Assembly: GCA_011800805.1 (NCBI GenBank)
Contig: MPNW01000146.1
Location: forward strand, 123,467-140,137
Reading direction: 5' to 3'
DNA length: 16,671 nucleotides
Origin: Hirudo medicinalis
Lineage: Eukaryota > Annelida > Clitellata > Hirudinida > Hirudinidae
Below, one piece after another: positions 16,514 to 16,671 of this stretch (positions are counted from its first letter, which is position 1; each line of letters begins with the position of its first letter). The notes beneath the pieces were generated by a model, which worked only from the letters and a program-made list of their open reading frames with translations, did not search any database and had not been told where the DNA came from. The position numbers and the translations under genes were made by a program.

Positions 16514-16671
16514 TGTTGTAGGATCGCACATCCATCATAATCAAGTGCTGATCCTAACCCTATCAGCGATGACTTACCAGGCGCGCATCCTTTGTTTGTG
16601 GACATCCTCCTTTGTCCTGACTGGCTATTTAAGAAGCTAAGTCAGGGCATTCTTCCCTTCTCTCTCCAACT
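16514..16671 (+). mobile_element. Possible start of an LTR (cut by the window edge)
   Basis: From TGTTGTAGGATCGCAC at 16514 the base composition becomes clearly richer in G and C, unlike the preceding kilobases. A TATA-like TATTTAAG (16626-16633) is followed within 30 bp by a pyrimidine-rich CTTCCCTTCTCTCTCC run, as in the U3/R part of Gypsy-type LTRs. The 7-bp inverted repeat CCTGACT/AGTCAGG (16616-16622 and 16640-16646) flanks the TATA-like box. The other LTR end and the internal region lie outside. It could also be an ordinary gene promoter. Confidence 0.35.

Overview
This is AT-rich, intron-bearing, repeat-laden nuclear DNA from an invertebrate animal. The best-supported gene, a cyclic-nucleotide-gated (CNG) channel alpha subunit with an S-A-P-G-L-V-E-S tail motif, looks arthropod-like to me. 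The microsatellites, tRNA-derived SINEs, non-LTR retrotransposon debris and a 58-bp intron fit that. The species cannot be named from the sequence. Most of the window is non-coding, and most open frames in it are chance.

Layout. Positions 1-2040 are AT-rich DNA with small tandem arrays. A tRNA-derived SINE with an (AAC)n tail lies at 2046-2171, and a copy of a second SINE family at 2603-2823. A five-unit 41-bp minisatellite lies at 3548-3760. At about 4230-5766 a broken non-LTR element carries a zinc knuckle and restriction-like endonuclease (R2/R4/NeSL type). It is split by the 3' end of a CR1/L2-like element (about 4480-5377), which itself contains an exact 124-bp duplication across a single N. 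The left half then holds a 17-bp triplet repeat, an inverted copy of the second SINE (7160-7417) and a 22-bp minisatellite (8026-8207).

The CNG channel gene supplies three consecutive + strand exons (8291-8426, 8909-9078, 10136-10395) whose splice phases agree. They cover the end of the cyclic-nucleotide-binding domain, the C-helix and the C-terminal tail to the stop, with a poly(A) signal near 10585. The earlier exons (channel pore, C-linker, start of the binding domain) were not found and probably lie upstream of the window.

To the right are a 27-bp array (11279-11392), a third copy of the second SINE (11672-11834), a long AAT/GATAAT microsatellite (12229-12496), a possible cysteine-rich exon on the minus strand (13048-13158), an unassigned coding-like island (13937-14098) and a GTCAC-rich interspersed repeat (14354-14478). 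Next come a decayed Ulp1/C48-like cysteine protease on the minus strand (about 14900-15315) and a two-exon gene end on the + strand (15942-16242) with slight resemblance to the N-terminus of BAP18. A possible LTR begins near 16514 and runs off the window.

I found no operon-like or multi-gene system and nothing that I can defend as a new biological system. The more notable points are the nested retrotransposons, the N-linked duplication (probably an assembly error), the protease relic with its catalytic positions recognisable, and the small spliced gene at the right end.
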